Source: Streptomyces diacarni
GTDB lineage: Bacteria; Actinomycetota; Actinomycetes; Streptomycetales; Streptomycetaceae
Assembly: GCF_003323715.1 (NCBI RefSeq)
Contig: NZ_QOIN01000028.1
Coordinates: 1 to 64,000, forward strand
Reading direction: 5' to 3'
DNA length: 64,000 nucleotides
Part shown: one piece after another, positions 35,756-45,748 of the stretch
How positions within the stretch are numbered: the stretch's first letter is position 1
Layout of the letters: every line of letters begins with the position of its first letter
Made by a program: the position numbers and the translations under genes
The notes under the pieces: generated by a model
Told to the model about the DNA's origin: nothing
The model's database searches: none
Seen by the model: only the letters and a program-made list of their open reading frames with translations

Positions 35756-35903
35756 CCTAGGGGGGCGAAGCCCCCGTAGCGGGGGGCCGTTGGGGTGGGG
35801 GTCCCCCCGGACGGAGTCTGGGGGAGGAGCCCCCCAAACAGAGGGCAACCCCCACAGGGGTGGGCGGCCTCCATGGAATGAGAAGGCCATGGGGGGCCCG
35901 CCC
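35756..35903 (+). repeat. GC-rich interspersed repeat, copy A
   Basis: This 148-base copy runs from CCTAGGGGGGCG to GGGGGGCCCGCCC and contains several G- and C-run hairpins. It is near-identical, in opposite orientation, to copy B at 52300-52495. Shared blocks include GGGTCCCCCCGGACGGAGTC and CAAACAGAGGGCAAC. It lies between convergent rluB and the DUF952 gene and may act as terminator. It has no credible coding capacity. Confidence 0.88.
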
Positions 35904-35933
35904 ACAGGAGGGGCCAACGGGGCGGAGCCCCGA

Positions 35934-36254
35934 TCAAGACCAGAGGGCCAGAGCGAGAGCTCTCCCCTCCGCATCGCGCCGAACCTCCAGCATCCCCGCC
36001 ACCGCCGACCGATTGACCCGCCCATAGATCAGCGGAGCAGGCTCCCACCGCACCCGCGCGTCCAAGCGCTGTTCGTCGATCATGAGCGCCATCACGGGTC
36101 CGACGGCCGCGCGGAACCGCGCGTCGGCGACGGTCAGCGCGTGCTGTTCGTCGGCGGTGCAGGGGATGAAGCCGTCTTCGGCGAGCACGCGCGGGGAGTA
36201 GGGACGGTCCGGGGCCAGCAGCCAGTCGTCCAGCGGGACCACGTGGAAGATCAT
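35934..36254 (-). CDS. DUF952 family protein
   Basis: This 106-residue cytosolic protein is recognised as DUF952 by IFHVVPLDDWLLAPDRPY, LAEDGFIPCTADEQ, LMIDEQRLDARVRWE and IYGRVNRSAVAGM. The biochemical function of the family is unknown. The second conserved Cys/His of many members (HCS) is PCT here. It is a single gene, divergent from tyrA, with a start at ATG 36254 and a weak ribosome binding site. Confidence 0.85.
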   Translation of the reverse strand: MIFHVVPLDDWLLAPDRPYSPRVLAEDGFIPCTADEQHALTVADARFRAAVGPVMALMIDEQRLDARVRWEPAPLIYGRVNRSAVAGMLEVRRDAEGRALALALWS

Positions 36255-36428
36255 GCCTTCACTTGTACCGCCTCACCGGCCGGGCGGCCCGCACATGCAC
36301 GCGTGCGCAGTACGCACTCCACCTTCGGTCCGTATCCTGTCCCACGGCACTGAGCCCCCGGACCACCCGGACCGCCCCACCTGGGACCACCCCATCCACC
36401 CACCCACCCGCAAGGACACCGGACAGCC

Positions 36429-37520
36429 ATGCGTACAGCCCTCGTGCTCGGCACGGGCCTCATCGGTACCTCGGCCGCGCTCGCCCTCGCCGCGCGCGGG
36501 GTGCGGGTGCATCTCAGCGACCGTGATCCGGAGCGGGTCCGTACGGCCGCCGCACTGGGCGCGGGCACGGAGGGTGAGCCGGAGCCGGGCTCGCCCGTCG
36601 ACCTGGCCATCGTCGCGGTGCCGCCCGCGCACATCGCGGAGACCGTCGCCCAGGTGCAGCGCCGCGGGCTGGCACGCGGAGTGATCGACGTGGGCAGCGT
36701 CAAGGGCGGGCCGCGCCGGGAGCTGACCGAGCTGGGCGGCGATCTGACGACCTACCTGGGCAGCCACCCGATGTCGGGCCGGGAGCAGTCGGGCCCGCTG
36801 GCGGCGACGGCCGACCTGTTCGAGGGGCGGCCGTGGGTGCTGACGCCGACGCACGGCACGGACACCGAGGTGCTGAACCTCGCGCTGGAGCTGATCGCGC
36901 TGTGCGGGGCGGTACCGGTGGTGATGGAGGCGGACGCGCACGACCGGGCGGTCGCTCTCGTCTCGCACACGCCGCAGCTGCTGTCCAGCCTGGTCGCGGC
37001 GCGGCTGGTGGAGGCCGCCGAGACGGATGTGCGCCTGTGCGGCCAGGGCATGCGTGACGTGACCCGGATCGCGGGCTCCGATCCGGGGATGTGGGTGGAC
37101 ATCCTGTCGGCCAATCCAGGACCTGTGGCCGACGTCCTCGCCGAGGTCGCCGACGATCTGCAGGCGGCGGTCAGGTCGCTGCGGGAGCTGGGCTCGGCGG
37201 ACGAGGCGGAGCGGGCCGGCGGCGCCGAGGGCGTCGAGATGCTGCTGCGCAGCGGCAACGCGGGCCGGGCGAGGGTTCCGGGCAAGCACGGGCAGGCGCC
37301 GGCCGCCTACGAGACGGTGACCGTGCTCATCAGCGACCGTCCGGGACAGCTCGCGAGGATCTTCGCGGACGCCGACTCGGTGGGGGTCAACATCGAGGAC
37401 GTCCGCATCGAGCACGCGACGGGCCAGCAGGCCGGCTACATGCAGTTGATGGTGGAGCCGGGCGCGGTGCCGGTGCTGGAACAAGAGCTCAGAGACCGCG
37501 GCTGGTCCCTACGCCAGTAG
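36429..37520 (+). CDS. tyrA: Prephenate dehydrogenase with ACT domain
   Basis: This 363-residue enzyme leads from prephenate to 4-hydroxyphenylpyruvate (tyrosine branch). It has the NAD loop VLGTGLIGTSAALAL, the catalytic and substrate motifs DVGSVKGGPRREL and GSHPMSGREQSGP, and a conserved His in VSHTPQLLSSLVAARL. A C-terminal ACT domain (about residues 298-360, TVLISDRPGQLARIF) probably gives feedback control. The gene sits between scpB/rluB and cmk. The ATG at 36429 starts directly at the NAD-binding strand. Confidence 0.94.
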   Translation: MRTALVLGTGLIGTSAALALAARGVRVHLSDRDPERVRTAAALGAGTEGEPEPGSPVDLAIVAVPPAHIAETVAQVQRRGLARGVIDVGSVKGGPRRELTELGGDLTTYLGSHPMSGREQSGPLAATADLFEGRPWVLTPTHGTDTEVLNLALELIALCGAVPVVMEADAHDRAVALVSHTPQLLSSLVAARLVEAAETDVRLCGQGMRDVTRIAGSDPGMWVDILSANPGPVADVLAEVADDLQAAVRSLRELGSADEAERAGGAEGVEMLLRSGNAGRARVPGKHGQAPAAYETVTVLISDRPGQLARIFADADSVGVNIEDVRIEHATGQQAGYMQLMVEPGAVPVLEQELRDRGWSLRQ

Positions 37521-37624
37521 GGGCCAGCCGGTCCCCGGGCCCACCCAGGCCCCCGGCGGCCGGGGGACCACCCCAGGCACCCGGACCGTCCGGGGGCCGC
37601 CCGGGGAGGGGGCCCACCTCGCTG

Positions 37625-37650
37625 CCCGGACCGTCCCGAGACGGTCCGGG
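37625..37650 (+). terminator. Terminator after tyrA
   Basis: A perfect 11-bp stem with loop CCGA (37625-37635 with 37640-37650) lies about 105 bases after the stop, in a GC-rich gap with further weaker hairpins from 37530. Confidence 0.7.
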
Positions 37651-37771
37651 ACGCGCGGCATGGCCCACCCACGACAGCCGGTAGCCTGGTGCGGGGGAAT
37701 CAGGCGCCCCACGCCGCCCCACGCGCCGCGCGCGCCGAGAGCCCGTAGACCCACGAAAGGTGCCCACCACC

Positions 37772-38506
37772 GTGTCCGCGACCCCCGCAGCAGTGATTGT
37801 CGCCATCGACGGCCCCTCCGGCACGGGCAAGTCGAGCACCTCCAAGGCCGTCGCGGCCCAGCTGGGGCTGAGCTACCTGGACACCGGCGCACAGTACCGG
37901 GCGATCACCTGGTGGATGCTCAGCAACGGTGTGGACGTCTCGGACCAGGAGGCGATCGCCGCCGCGGCGGACAAGCCGAGCATCGTCTCGGGCACCGACC
38001 CCCGGCAGCCGGCCATCTCGGCAGACGGGCTCGACGCCGCGGGCCCGATCCGCACGCAGGAGGTGACGGCCGCGGTCAGCGCGGTCAGCGCCGTACCCGA
38101 GGTGCGTACCCGGATCACCGAGCTCCAGCGGGCGATCGCCGCCGAAGCGGGCGGCGGCATCGTCGTCGAGGGCCGGGACATCGGCACCACGGTGTTGCCG
38201 GGGGCCGACCTGAAGGTGTTCCTCACCGCCTCGCCCGAGGCCAGGGCGGCTCGCCGCAGCGGCGAGCTGAAGACCACCGAAGGCAAGCCGGTGACGGATC
38301 TGGCCGCCACCCAGCAGGCGCTGACCGCCCGCGACAAGGCGGACTCCAGCCGCAAGGCCTCTCCGCTGAAGAAGGCGGAGGACGCCGTGGAGGTGGACAC
38401 CACGGAGCTGACCTTGGAGCAGGTCATCGAGTGCGTGGTCACCCTGGTGGAGAAGGCCGCGGCACGCAAGGCCGAGGCGGAGCCGGTGGAGGAGGCGGCG
38501 CGGTGA
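37772..38506 (+). CDS. cmk: Cytidylate kinase
   Basis: This 244-residue kinase phosphorylates CMP and dCMP. It has the P-loop DGPSGTGKSSTSKAVA, YLDTGAQYRAITW, VVEGRDIGTTVLPGADLKVFLTAS, and the lid region RDKADSSRKASPLKKAEDA. The GTG at 37772 has GAAAGG 11 bases upstream; the GTG at 37760 overlaps that site. The stop overlaps the next gene's GTG by four bases. The cmk-plsC-der order is conserved in actinobacteria. Confidence 0.95.
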   Translation: MSATPAAVIVAIDGPSGTGKSSTSKAVAAQLGLSYLDTGAQYRAITWWMLSNGVDVSDQEAIAAAADKPSIVSGTDPRQPAISADGLDAAGPIRTQEVTAAVSAVSAVPEVRTRITELQRAIAAEAGGGIVVEGRDIGTTVLPGADLKVFLTASPEARAARRSGELKTTEGKPVTDLAATQQALTARDKADSSRKASPLKKAEDAVEVDTTELTLEQVIECVVTLVEKAAARKAEAEPVEEAAR

Positions 38507-39249
38507 CGCCGAAGGACTCCGCTCCCGGCGCCTCCGGCGAGCGGGAGCCGGCTTCGGGCACCCCCGGCGACCGGGGCGCGACTTCCGGCGGACGGGGCTC
38601 CGCTTCCGGCGACCCCGGCGAGCGGGGCGCCGCCGTCGGCCGCCGGATCGGCCTGGGGCTGATGCACTCGCTGTGGCGGCCCCGGGTGCTGGGCGCGTGG
38701 CGGGTGCCGCCGGGCGGCCCGGTGATCATGGCGGTCAACCACGCGCACAACGTCGACGGCCCGATGCTGATGGGGACGGCGCCGCGCCCCGTGCACTTCC
38801 TGATCAAGAAGGAAGCGTTCGTGGGCCCGCTCGACGCGTTCCTGCGCGGTATCGGCCAGCTGAAGGTGGACCGTACCTCCGCCGACCGGAACGCCGTCAC
38901 CAGCGCGCTGGAGGTGCTGGCGCGCGGCGGGGTGCTGGGGATCTTTCCCGAGGGCACCAGGGGCGAGGGCGACTTCGCCTCGCTGCGCTCCGGGCTCGCC
39001 TACTTCGCGCTGCGCTCCGGTGCGCAGATCGTCCCGGTCGTGGTGCTCGGCAGCGCCGACCGCCCCGGGCGGCTGATACGGGCGCTTCCGCCGCTGCGCA
39101 GCCGGGTGGACGTGGTCTTCGGTGACCCCTTCACCGTGGGCGACGGCTCGGGGCGCCGGACGCGCAAGGCGCTGGATCAGGCCACCGTTCAGCTCCAGGA
39201 GCGGCTGACCGCACATCTGAAAGACGCCAGGCGGCTGACCGGCCGCTGA
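38503..39249 (+). CDS. 1-acylglycerol-3-phosphate O-acyltransferase-like protein (PlsC family)
   Basis: This 248-residue acyltransferase has the HX4D motif in NHAHNVDGPM, the block FLIKKEAFVGP, the substrate motif GIFPEGTRGEGDF, and VPVVVLGS, so it belongs to the PlsC/LPLAT superfamily. The first 45 residues are Gly/Ser/Glu-rich low complexity. It probably acylates lysophosphatidate at the membrane, but paralogues with other acceptors exist. The GTG at 38503 overlaps the cmk stop and has GGAGG upstream. Confidence 0.9.
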   Translation: MTPKDSAPGASGEREPASGTPGDRGATSGGRGSASGDPGERGAAVGRRIGLGLMHSLWRPRVLGAWRVPPGGPVIMAVNHAHNVDGPMLMGTAPRPVHFLIKKEAFVGPLDAFLRGIGQLKVDRTSADRNAVTSALEVLARGGVLGIFPEGTRGEGDFASLRSGLAYFALRSGAQIVPVVVLGSADRPGRLIRALPPLRSRVDVVFGDPFTVGDGSGRRTRKALDQATVQLQERLTAHLKDARRLTGR

Positions 39250-39347
39250 TCCGTACCGCCGAGCCGGCCGCCGCGACCTGCGGCCGCCGCCGATGAGCCC
39301 GGCCCCGGTCCCTGGACGGGATCGCTGAACGACGAGGACGAGACGTC

Positions 39348-40826
39348 ATGAACGACCAGATGCAGCCCGCCGACGACGGCACCGAGCACGGGCACGGTGA
39401 GCTGGGTGACGCCGAGTTCGCCGAGTTCCTGGAGATGGCCGCCGAGGAGGGCTTCGACCAGGAGGAGGTCGAGGGCGCGCTCGGTGAGGCCGGGCACGGG
39501 CCGCTGCCGGTGCTCGCGGTCGTCGGCCGCCCCAACGTCGGGAAGTCGACGCTGGTGAACCGGATCATCGGCCGCCGCGAGGCGGTCGTCGAGGACCGTC
39601 CCGGCGTCACGCGTGACCGGGTGACCTACGAGGCCGAGTGGGCGGGCCGCCGCTTCAAGGTCGTCGACACCGGCGGCTGGGAGCAGGACGTCCTGGGTAT
39701 CGACGCCTCGGTCGCCGCGCAGGCCGAGTTCGCGGTGGAGGCCGCCGACGCGGTGGTGTTCGTGGTGGACGCCACGGTGGGTGCCACCGACACCGACGAG
39801 GCCGTCGTCAAGCTGCTGCGCCGCGCGGGCAAGCCGGTGGTGCTGTGTGCCAACAAGGTCGACGGGCCCTCGGGCGAGGCGGACGCCACCTACCTGTGGG
39901 CGCTGGGCCTGGGCGAACCGCACCCCGTCTCGGCGCTGCACGGACGCGGTACGGGCGACATGCTGGACGAGGTGCTCAAGGCGCTGCCCGAGGCGCCCCG
40001 CGAGACGTTCGGCGGAGTGGCGCTGGGCGGGCCGCGCCGGATCGCCCTCATCGGCCGCCCGAACGTCGGAAAGTCCTCGCTGCTGAACAAGGTGGCGGGC
40101 GAGGAGCGCGTCGTCGTCGACGAGGTGGCCGGTACCACCCGCGACCCGGTGGACGAACTGATCGAACTCGGCGGCAAGACGTGGAAGCTGGTGGACACCG
40201 CCGGCATCAGGCGCCGGGTCCACCTGACGGAGGGCGCCGACTACTACGCGTCGCTGCGCACCGCGGCGGCGCTGGAGAAGGCCGAGGTCGCGGTCGTCCT
40301 GATCGATGTCGGCGAGTCGATCAGCGTGCAGGACCTGCGGATCATCACCATGGCCGTCGAGTCGGGCCGCGCCGTCGTGCTGGCCTACAACAAGTGGGAC
40401 ACGCTGGACGAGGAGCGCCGCTTCTACCTGGAGCGGGAGATCGAGCGGGACCTGGTGCAGGTGCGGTGGGCGCCGCGCGTCAACGTCTCGGCGCGCACCG
40501 GGCGGCACGTGGAGAAGCTGGTGCCCGCGATCGAGACGGCGCTGGCGGGCTGGGAGACGCGGGTGCCGACCGGGAAGCTGAACGCGTTCCTCGGTGAGAT
40601 CGTGGCCTCGCACCCGCACCCGGTGCGCGGCGGCAAGCAGCCCCGCATCCTCTTCGGCACCCAGGCGGGCACCAAGCCGCCGCGCTTCGTGCTGTTCGCC
40701 TCCGGGTTCCTGGAGGCGGGCTACCGCCGTTTCGTGGAGCGGCGGCTGCGCGAGGAGTTCGGTTTCGAGGGGACGCCGCTGCAGATCTCGGTGCGGGTAC
40801 GGGAGAAGCGCGGCCGCAAGAAGTGA
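39348..40826 (+). CDS. der: Ribosome-associated GTPase Der (EngA)
   Basis: This 492-residue double GTPase acts in 50S subunit assembly. The first G domain has GRPNVGKST at about residue 60, DTGGWE and NKVDGP. The second has GRPNVGKSS at about residue 236, DTAGIRR and NKWDTL. The C-terminal KH-like domain includes TGKLNAFL and [14 protein letters not shown]. About 50 acidic N-terminal residues precede the first domain. The ATG at 39348 has GAGGACGAG upstream. Confidence 0.95.
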   Translation: MNDQMQPADDGTEHGHGELGDAEFAEFLEMAAEEGFDQEEVEGALGEAGHGPLPVLAVVGRPNVGKSTLVNRIIGRREAVVEDRPGVTRDRVTYEAEWAGRRFKVVDTGGWEQDVLGIDASVAAQAEFAVEAADAVVFVVDATVGATDTDEAVVKLLRRAGKPVVLCANKVDGPSGEADATYLWALGLGEPHPVSALHGRGTGDMLDEVLKALPEAPRETFGGVALGGPRRIALIGRPNVGKSSLLNKVAGEERVVVDEVAGTTRDPVDELIELGGKTWKLVDTAGIRRRVHLTEGADYYASLRTAAALEKAEVAVVLIDVGESISVQDLRIITMAVESGRAVVLAYNKWDTLDEERRFYLEREIERDLVQVRWAPRVNVSARTGRHVEKLVPAIETALAGWETRVPTGKLNAFLGEIVASHPHPVRGGKQPRILFGTQAGTKPPRFVLFASGFLEAGYRRFVERRLREEFGFEGTPLQISVRVREKRGRKK

Positions 40827-40857
40827 CGGTGCGCGGGGTGGGCCCCGCCCGGCCACC

Positions 40858-41118
40858 TCAGTGGTGGTGACCGTGGCGGGGCGCCGGGGGCAGTGCGGGC
40901 AGGTGCCAGACGGGGGCGTGCCAGGAGGCGGTGGGCCCGTCCTCGTCACGCCAGGAGCCTGTGCCCGTGCCGTGCACCGTGCCGAACCCCACGAACCGCA
41001 GCTCCTCTTCGCCCGTGCGGTCGCCCGGCAGCGCGCGGAAGAGTCTGCGGTACTCCGCGTACAGCGAGTCGTAGATGGGTGTCGACCCTTCCGGTGACGC
41101 GCTGTGCGGCGACCGCAT
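40858..41118 (-). CDS. Small hypothetical protein
   Basis: This is an unrecognised protein of about 86 residues with a conserved-looking core: PIYDSLYAEYRRLFRALPGDRTGEEELRFVGFGT, then a His/Pro/Trp-rich tail. The core has coding-like composition, and I recall similar small proteins beside der in Streptomyces, without a function. The start is uncertain: ATG 41118 has no good ribosome binding site, and the frame stays open up to ATG 41292, but the added residues look non-coding. Confidence 0.55.
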   Translation of the reverse strand: MRSPHSASPEGSTPIYDSLYAEYRRLFRALPGDRTGEEELRFVGFGTVHGTGTGSWRDEDGPTASWHAPVWHLPALPPAPRHGHHH

Positions 41119-41320
41119 CCTGGGGACGACGAAGGTCCCCGAAGGGGCGGGTACCCGGCTGCTGCCGTGGTGGGCGGGGTGGGCTCGGAGAGGCTCGTAT
41201 GGCTGCACGTCTGCCCAACGACCGTGCGGCGTGCCGGATGCGGGCCCGGGCCGCGAATGACCTGATCGCAGGGGCGGCCGCGCGCCGCTCACGCGGCGGC
41301 CCCCGGTGCGGTGCGGCGGC

Positions 41321-42163
41321 TCATGTGCCCGCCAGCGGCATCGTTCCTGCGACCAGCAGGCCGCCGGCGGCCGCCTTCTCCAGCGCCTCCCGCAGCAGGT
41401 CCTCGCGGGGCTGCTGGCCGATGGATCCCGCGGGCGCCGCGTAGACCAGCACGGTGTGGCTCTTGGCGGCCGCCGTGCGCCAGCCGTCGGTGACGGCGAG
41501 CGGCTGGTGCGCCTGCCACCACGCGACCGGCTGGGTGCCGGGTGAGGTGGGGGGCTGCAGGATGGCGTGCAGCTGTCCCATGGCCAGCAGCACCGACCAT
41601 CCGGCGACCGGTGCGGGCTGCCGGGCCACGTCGTCGACCGGCAGGAAGCCGTGCTCGATCAGCAGCGGCAGGAACTCGTCGCCGGAACCGTCGGAGCCGG
41701 GGCGTGCGATGGGTCCTGTCGGCTCGACCACGATGGCCGGATGCAGCGTGTCGTCGAGGAGCACCTGCCCGCACGTCACGCCGAGCACGGCCTGCCTGGC
41801 GTTCGGCTGGGGGTTCGCGCCGGCGGGCGGTGCGGTGGCCGACGGCGTTTCCTGGCCCGGGCCGGTGGCCGGCTCGGCACCGGGCTCGCCGGCTGCCAGT
41901 GTGCGTACGGCGCCCTGGAGCTGGTCCTCGGAGACGGTGACCACCTGGGAGGGGATGCACGCGGCGTGGGCGAAGGCGAGGACGGCCGTCTCCTCCCCGA
42001 CGAACAGCACGGTGCTGGTGCGTTCATGGCGGGGGTTGCCACGGGCGCGGCACGAGGTGCAGTCGTACTCTCCCGGGGTGTTCTCTCCGGCGAGCAGCCT
42101 GTCGGCTTCTGCTTCGCCGATCTCGGCGCGTACGGCGTCGCTGACATCGAGCATGGGGGACAC
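41321..42163 (-). CDS. Hypothetical protein with a CxxC motif
   Basis: This 280-residue protein belongs to no family I recognise. The N-terminal half has DVSDAVRAEIGEAEADRLL and a CTSCRARG motif (possible metal or redox Cys pair), followed by FAHAACIPSQVV. A Pro/Ala-rich linker lies at about residues 95-125. The C-terminal half (VAGWSVLLAMGQLHAIL, WWQAHQPLAV, LREALEKAAAGGLLVAGTM) looks globular. The GTG at 42163 was chosen because AGGAG lies 5 bases upstream. No signal peptide or membrane segment is seen. Confidence 0.75.
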   Translation of the reverse strand: MSPMLDVSDAVRAEIGEAEADRLLAGENTPGEYDCTSCRARGNPRHERTSTVLFVGEETAVLAFAHAACIPSQVVTVSEDQLQGAVRTLAAGEPGAEPATGPGQETPSATAPPAGANPQPNARQAVLGVTCGQVLLDDTLHPAIVVEPTGPIARPGSDGSGDEFLPLLIEHGFLPVDDVARQPAPVAGWSVLLAMGQLHAILQPPTSPGTQPVAWWQAHQPLAVTDGWRTAAAKSHTVLVYAAPAGSIGQQPREDLLREALEKAAAGGLLVAGTMPLAGT

Positions 42164-43238
<1,075 letters not shown>

Positions 43239-43262
43239 GGCGTCGGACCACTCATCGGCTGA

Positions 43263-43312
43263 CCCCTCATGAGGGGAGCGGCCCCGCCGGGTCAGGTGCC
43301 CGGCGGGGCCGC
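43263..43312 (+). terminator. Terminator after the rpf gene
   Basis: A 14-bp perfect stem (43278-43291 with 43299-43312, loop TCAGGTG) is preceded by the palindrome CCCCTCATGAGGGG (43263-43276). There is no T-run. Confidence 0.8.
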
Positions 43313-43394
43313 GCTCGTGTCCGCCCCTGGCGTCGCGGAGCAACGAACAGGGGAGGGGCAGAGTTCCCCGCGCAAGGTCACAAAAGTGAAACCG

Positions 43395-43411
43395 TTCAGA
43401 ACTCTTCTGAA
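43395..43411. promoter_or_regulatory. Perfect inverted repeat upstream of a glycosyltransferase gene
   Basis: TTCAGAACTCTTCTGAA (7-bp arms, spacer CTC) is flanked by two TGAAAC direct repeats 21 bases apart. It sits about 90 bases upstream of the next start in an AT-richer region, so it may be an operator or alternative-sigma promoter. Confidence 0.45.
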
Positions 43412-43502
43412 ACAACCTGCTCAGCGCACCCAACCCTCCCAGGTACTTAACGGTCTAGCTTGGTGACAGTGCGGACAGAGGGGGACTGACCGCAAGGACG
43501 CG

Positions 43503-44771
43503 ATGGACTCGGGTAAAATGCACATCTCCTTTTTGCTCCACAACGGGTACGCCATCGGGGGAACCGTCCGTACCACCTACAACCTGGCCCGCTGCCTCGC
43601 CGAACACCACGACGTGGAGGTCGTCTCGGTCTTCCGCAGCCGCGACCGGCCGGTCTTCGACCCCGGGCCCGGAGTCGGACTCCGGCACCTCGTCGACACC
43701 CGCGGAATGCGCACGCCCGCGGACCTGGGAGCCGAACACGCGCGCCCCGCCCAGGTCTTTCCGCAGGCCGACGGCAAGTACCCGATGTACAGCGGCCTGA
43801 CCGACCGCCTCATCGGGGAACACCTGGCCGGCACCGACGCCGATGTCGTCATCGGCACCAGGCCCGGGCTCAACACCCACCTCGCGCGCCAGACCAGGCG
43901 CGGTCCGGTGCGTCTCGGCCAGGAACACCTCACCCTCGCGACCCACTCGCGCAACCTGAAGCTCGTGCTGCGCAGCGTCTACCCCCGGCTCGACGCGCTG
44001 ACCACCGTCACCGAGGCCGACGCCGCCGACTACCGCCGCGCACTGCGCCTGCCCGGCGTGCGGATAGAGGCCGTGCCCAACAGCGTGCCGGCCCCGGAGG
44101 TCACCCCGGCCGACGGCAGCAGCAAGTGGGTCGTCGCCGCGGGACGACTCGCTCCCGCCAAGCGGTACGACCTGCTGATCAGGGCGTTCGCCAAGGTCGT
44201 CGCCGAGCGCCCCGACTGGCGCCTGCGGATATACGGCGGTGGGCGCGAGAGACCGAGGCTGCGAGCCCTGATAGACGAACTCGACCTCTACAACCACGTC
44301 TTCCTCATGGGCGCCATCCACCCCATCGAACCCGAGTGGGCCAAGGGGTCGATCGCCGCCGTGACCTCCAGTCTGGAGTCGTTCGGTATGACCATCGTCG
44401 AGGCCATGCGCTGCGGCCTCCCCGTCGTCGCCACGGACTGCCCGCACGGCCCCGCCGAGATCATCCGGCCGGGCGTCGACGGGCGGCTCGTCCCGACGGG
44501 AGACGAGAACGCCGTCGCCTCGGCGCTGCTCGGACTCATCAACGACGACGCACTGCGCCGCCGCATGGGCCAGGCCGCACTCGCCGACTCGGCGCGCTTC
44601 GACCCCGCCAGGATCGGGGCCCGCTACGAGTCGCTCATGCGGGACCTCGCCGGCAAGGGCAGCCGTGGGCTGCACCGCACCCGCGCCTCGCTGCTGGGCG
44701 GGGCCTACGCGGTCAAGGACGCCCTCCGGGGGACGGCGTACACGGCGCTCCAGACGGGACGCACAGCATGA
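43503..44771 (+). CDS. Glycosyltransferase family 4 protein (surface polymer type)
   Basis: This 422-residue GT-B enzyme has an N-terminal acceptor domain starting HISFLLHNGYAIGGTVRTTYNLA. The C-terminal donor domain carries WVVAAGRLAPAKRYDLLIRAF, LRIYGGGRERPRL, and the EX7E-like SSLESFGMTIVEAMRCGLPVV. The GG-rich loop near residue 20 and the overall plan resemble poly(glycerol/ribitol phosphate) glucosyl- or GlcNAc-transferases of wall teichoic acids; the acceptor is not proven. The ATG at 43503 or the ATG at 43518 (MHIS) could start. It overlaps the next gene by 4 bases. Confidence 0.87.
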   Translation: MDSGKMHISFLLHNGYAIGGTVRTTYNLARCLAEHHDVEVVSVFRSRDRPVFDPGPGVGLRHLVDTRGMRTPADLGAEHARPAQVFPQADGKYPMYSGLTDRLIGEHLAGTDADVVIGTRPGLNTHLARQTRRGPVRLGQEHLTLATHSRNLKLVLRSVYPRLDALTTVTEADAADYRRALRLPGVRIEAVPNSVPAPEVTPADGSSKWVVAAGRLAPAKRYDLLIRAFAKVVAERPDWRLRIYGGGRERPRLRALIDELDLYNHVFLMGAIHPIEPEWAKGSIAAVTSSLESFGMTIVEAMRCGLPVVATDCPHGPAEIIRPGVDGRLVPTGDENAVASALLGLINDDALRRRMGQAALADSARFDPARIGARYESLMRDLAGKGSRGLHRTRASLLGGAYAVKDALRGTAYTALQTGRTA

Positions 44772-45748
44772 GCGGCACCACCACCCGGACACCGACGAAC
44801 GCGGCGGAGACCACCAACCAGGCCTCCCCGCCCCCGGCACCCCTCCCCACCGCCGCAGGGGAGCAGCACCACCCGAACGCTGGAGAACCCGTGCGCGCAC
44901 AACCCGCCGAGCGCGGCCCGACGGCCGACTGCACCGCCGACAGCGCGGGCGGCCTCACCTTCGACGTACGGCTCCCCGCGGGCGTCTCGCACGGCGCGGA
45001 CGCCGGGCTGCTGCTGCGCCGCCGCCCGGACCCCTCAGGCGAGACCGAGGAGGTCAGGCTCCCGCTGGCACCCGTCCAAGAGGCCGCGGACGGCACGCTG
45101 CGCGCGGCGCTGCCCAGCACCGTCCGGCTCGGCGAGGGCCGCTGGAACGTCTTCCTCCTCCTGGCGGGGCAGCAGCCGCGCCGGCTGGCACCCGGCATCA
45201 ACGACCTGCGCTCCCTGGTGGACCGCGTCCCCCACGAGAGCCGCACCTGGCTGGGTGTGCGCATCCCGTACGCCACCAAGCACGGCAACCTCAGCGTCCG
45301 TTCCTGGATGCGCTGGCCGCACGCGGAAGCCGGGGCGCTGTGCGTCCACGACGGCGGACTGGAACTGACAGGGCGGCTCTACGGCGCCGAGGTGAAGCCG
45401 ACCGCCCGCCTGGAGGCCCGGCCCCGGCGGGGGGAGGCCACCGCTCCCGTGCTGGTCGAGGTGGCTCCGTCGGCCGCCGACCCGAGGGAGTTCACCGTCA
45501 CACTGGCGTACCCGGCGCTGGCCGCGCACCGGCTGTGGGACCTGTGGCTGCGGCCCGACGACGGGGCCGAGGCGGTGCGCGTCGCCCGCATCCTCGACGA
45601 CGTCGCCGACAAGAAGCGGATCTTCACCTACCCGGCGCAGGCCGTGGAGGTCGCGGCCGCTGCCGGCGAGGAGCCGGCACTCACCGCGAAGCCCTACTAC
45701 ACGCTCAACAACGACCTGGCCGTGCGCGTCGACCGCGCGGAGCCCTGA
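44768..45748 (+). CDS. Unknown protein coupled to the glycosyltransferase
   Basis: This is a 326-residue protein of no family I recognise. After a low-complexity head of about 60 residues it is dominated by predicted beta strands in three similar blocks. Examples are GLTFDVRLPAGVSHGADAGL, RTWLGVRIPYATKHGNLSVR and REFTVTLAYPALAAHRLWDLWL. The ending KPYYTLNNDLAVRV also looks like a strand pair. No signal peptide or membrane segment is seen. The ATG at 44768 overlaps the glycosyltransferase stop (ATGA), so the two probably act together on a surface glycopolymer. Confidence 0.75.
   Translation: MSGTTTRTPTNAAETTNQASPPPAPLPTAAGEQHHPNAGEPVRAQPAERGPTADCTADSAGGLTFDVRLPAGVSHGADAGLLLRRRPDPSGETEEVRLPLAPVQEAADGTLRAALPSTVRLGEGRWNVFLLLAGQQPRRLAPGINDLRSLVDRVPHESRTWLGVRIPYATKHGNLSVRSWMRWPHAEAGALCVHDGGLELTGRLYGAEVKPTARLEARPRRGEATAPVLVEVAPSAADPREFTVTLAYPALAAHRLWDLWLRPDDGAEAVRVARILDDVADKKRIFTYPAQAVEVAAAAGEEPALTAKPYYTLNNDLAVRVDRAEP

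Noticed and set aside
35720..36025. A 101-residue frame inside interspersed repeat copy A, with a similar frame in copy B
   Set aside because: The shared translation (PPPDSVRGDPHP) only reflects the DNA repeat. The frames have no ribosome binding site, differ in length and are Gly/Pro nonsense.
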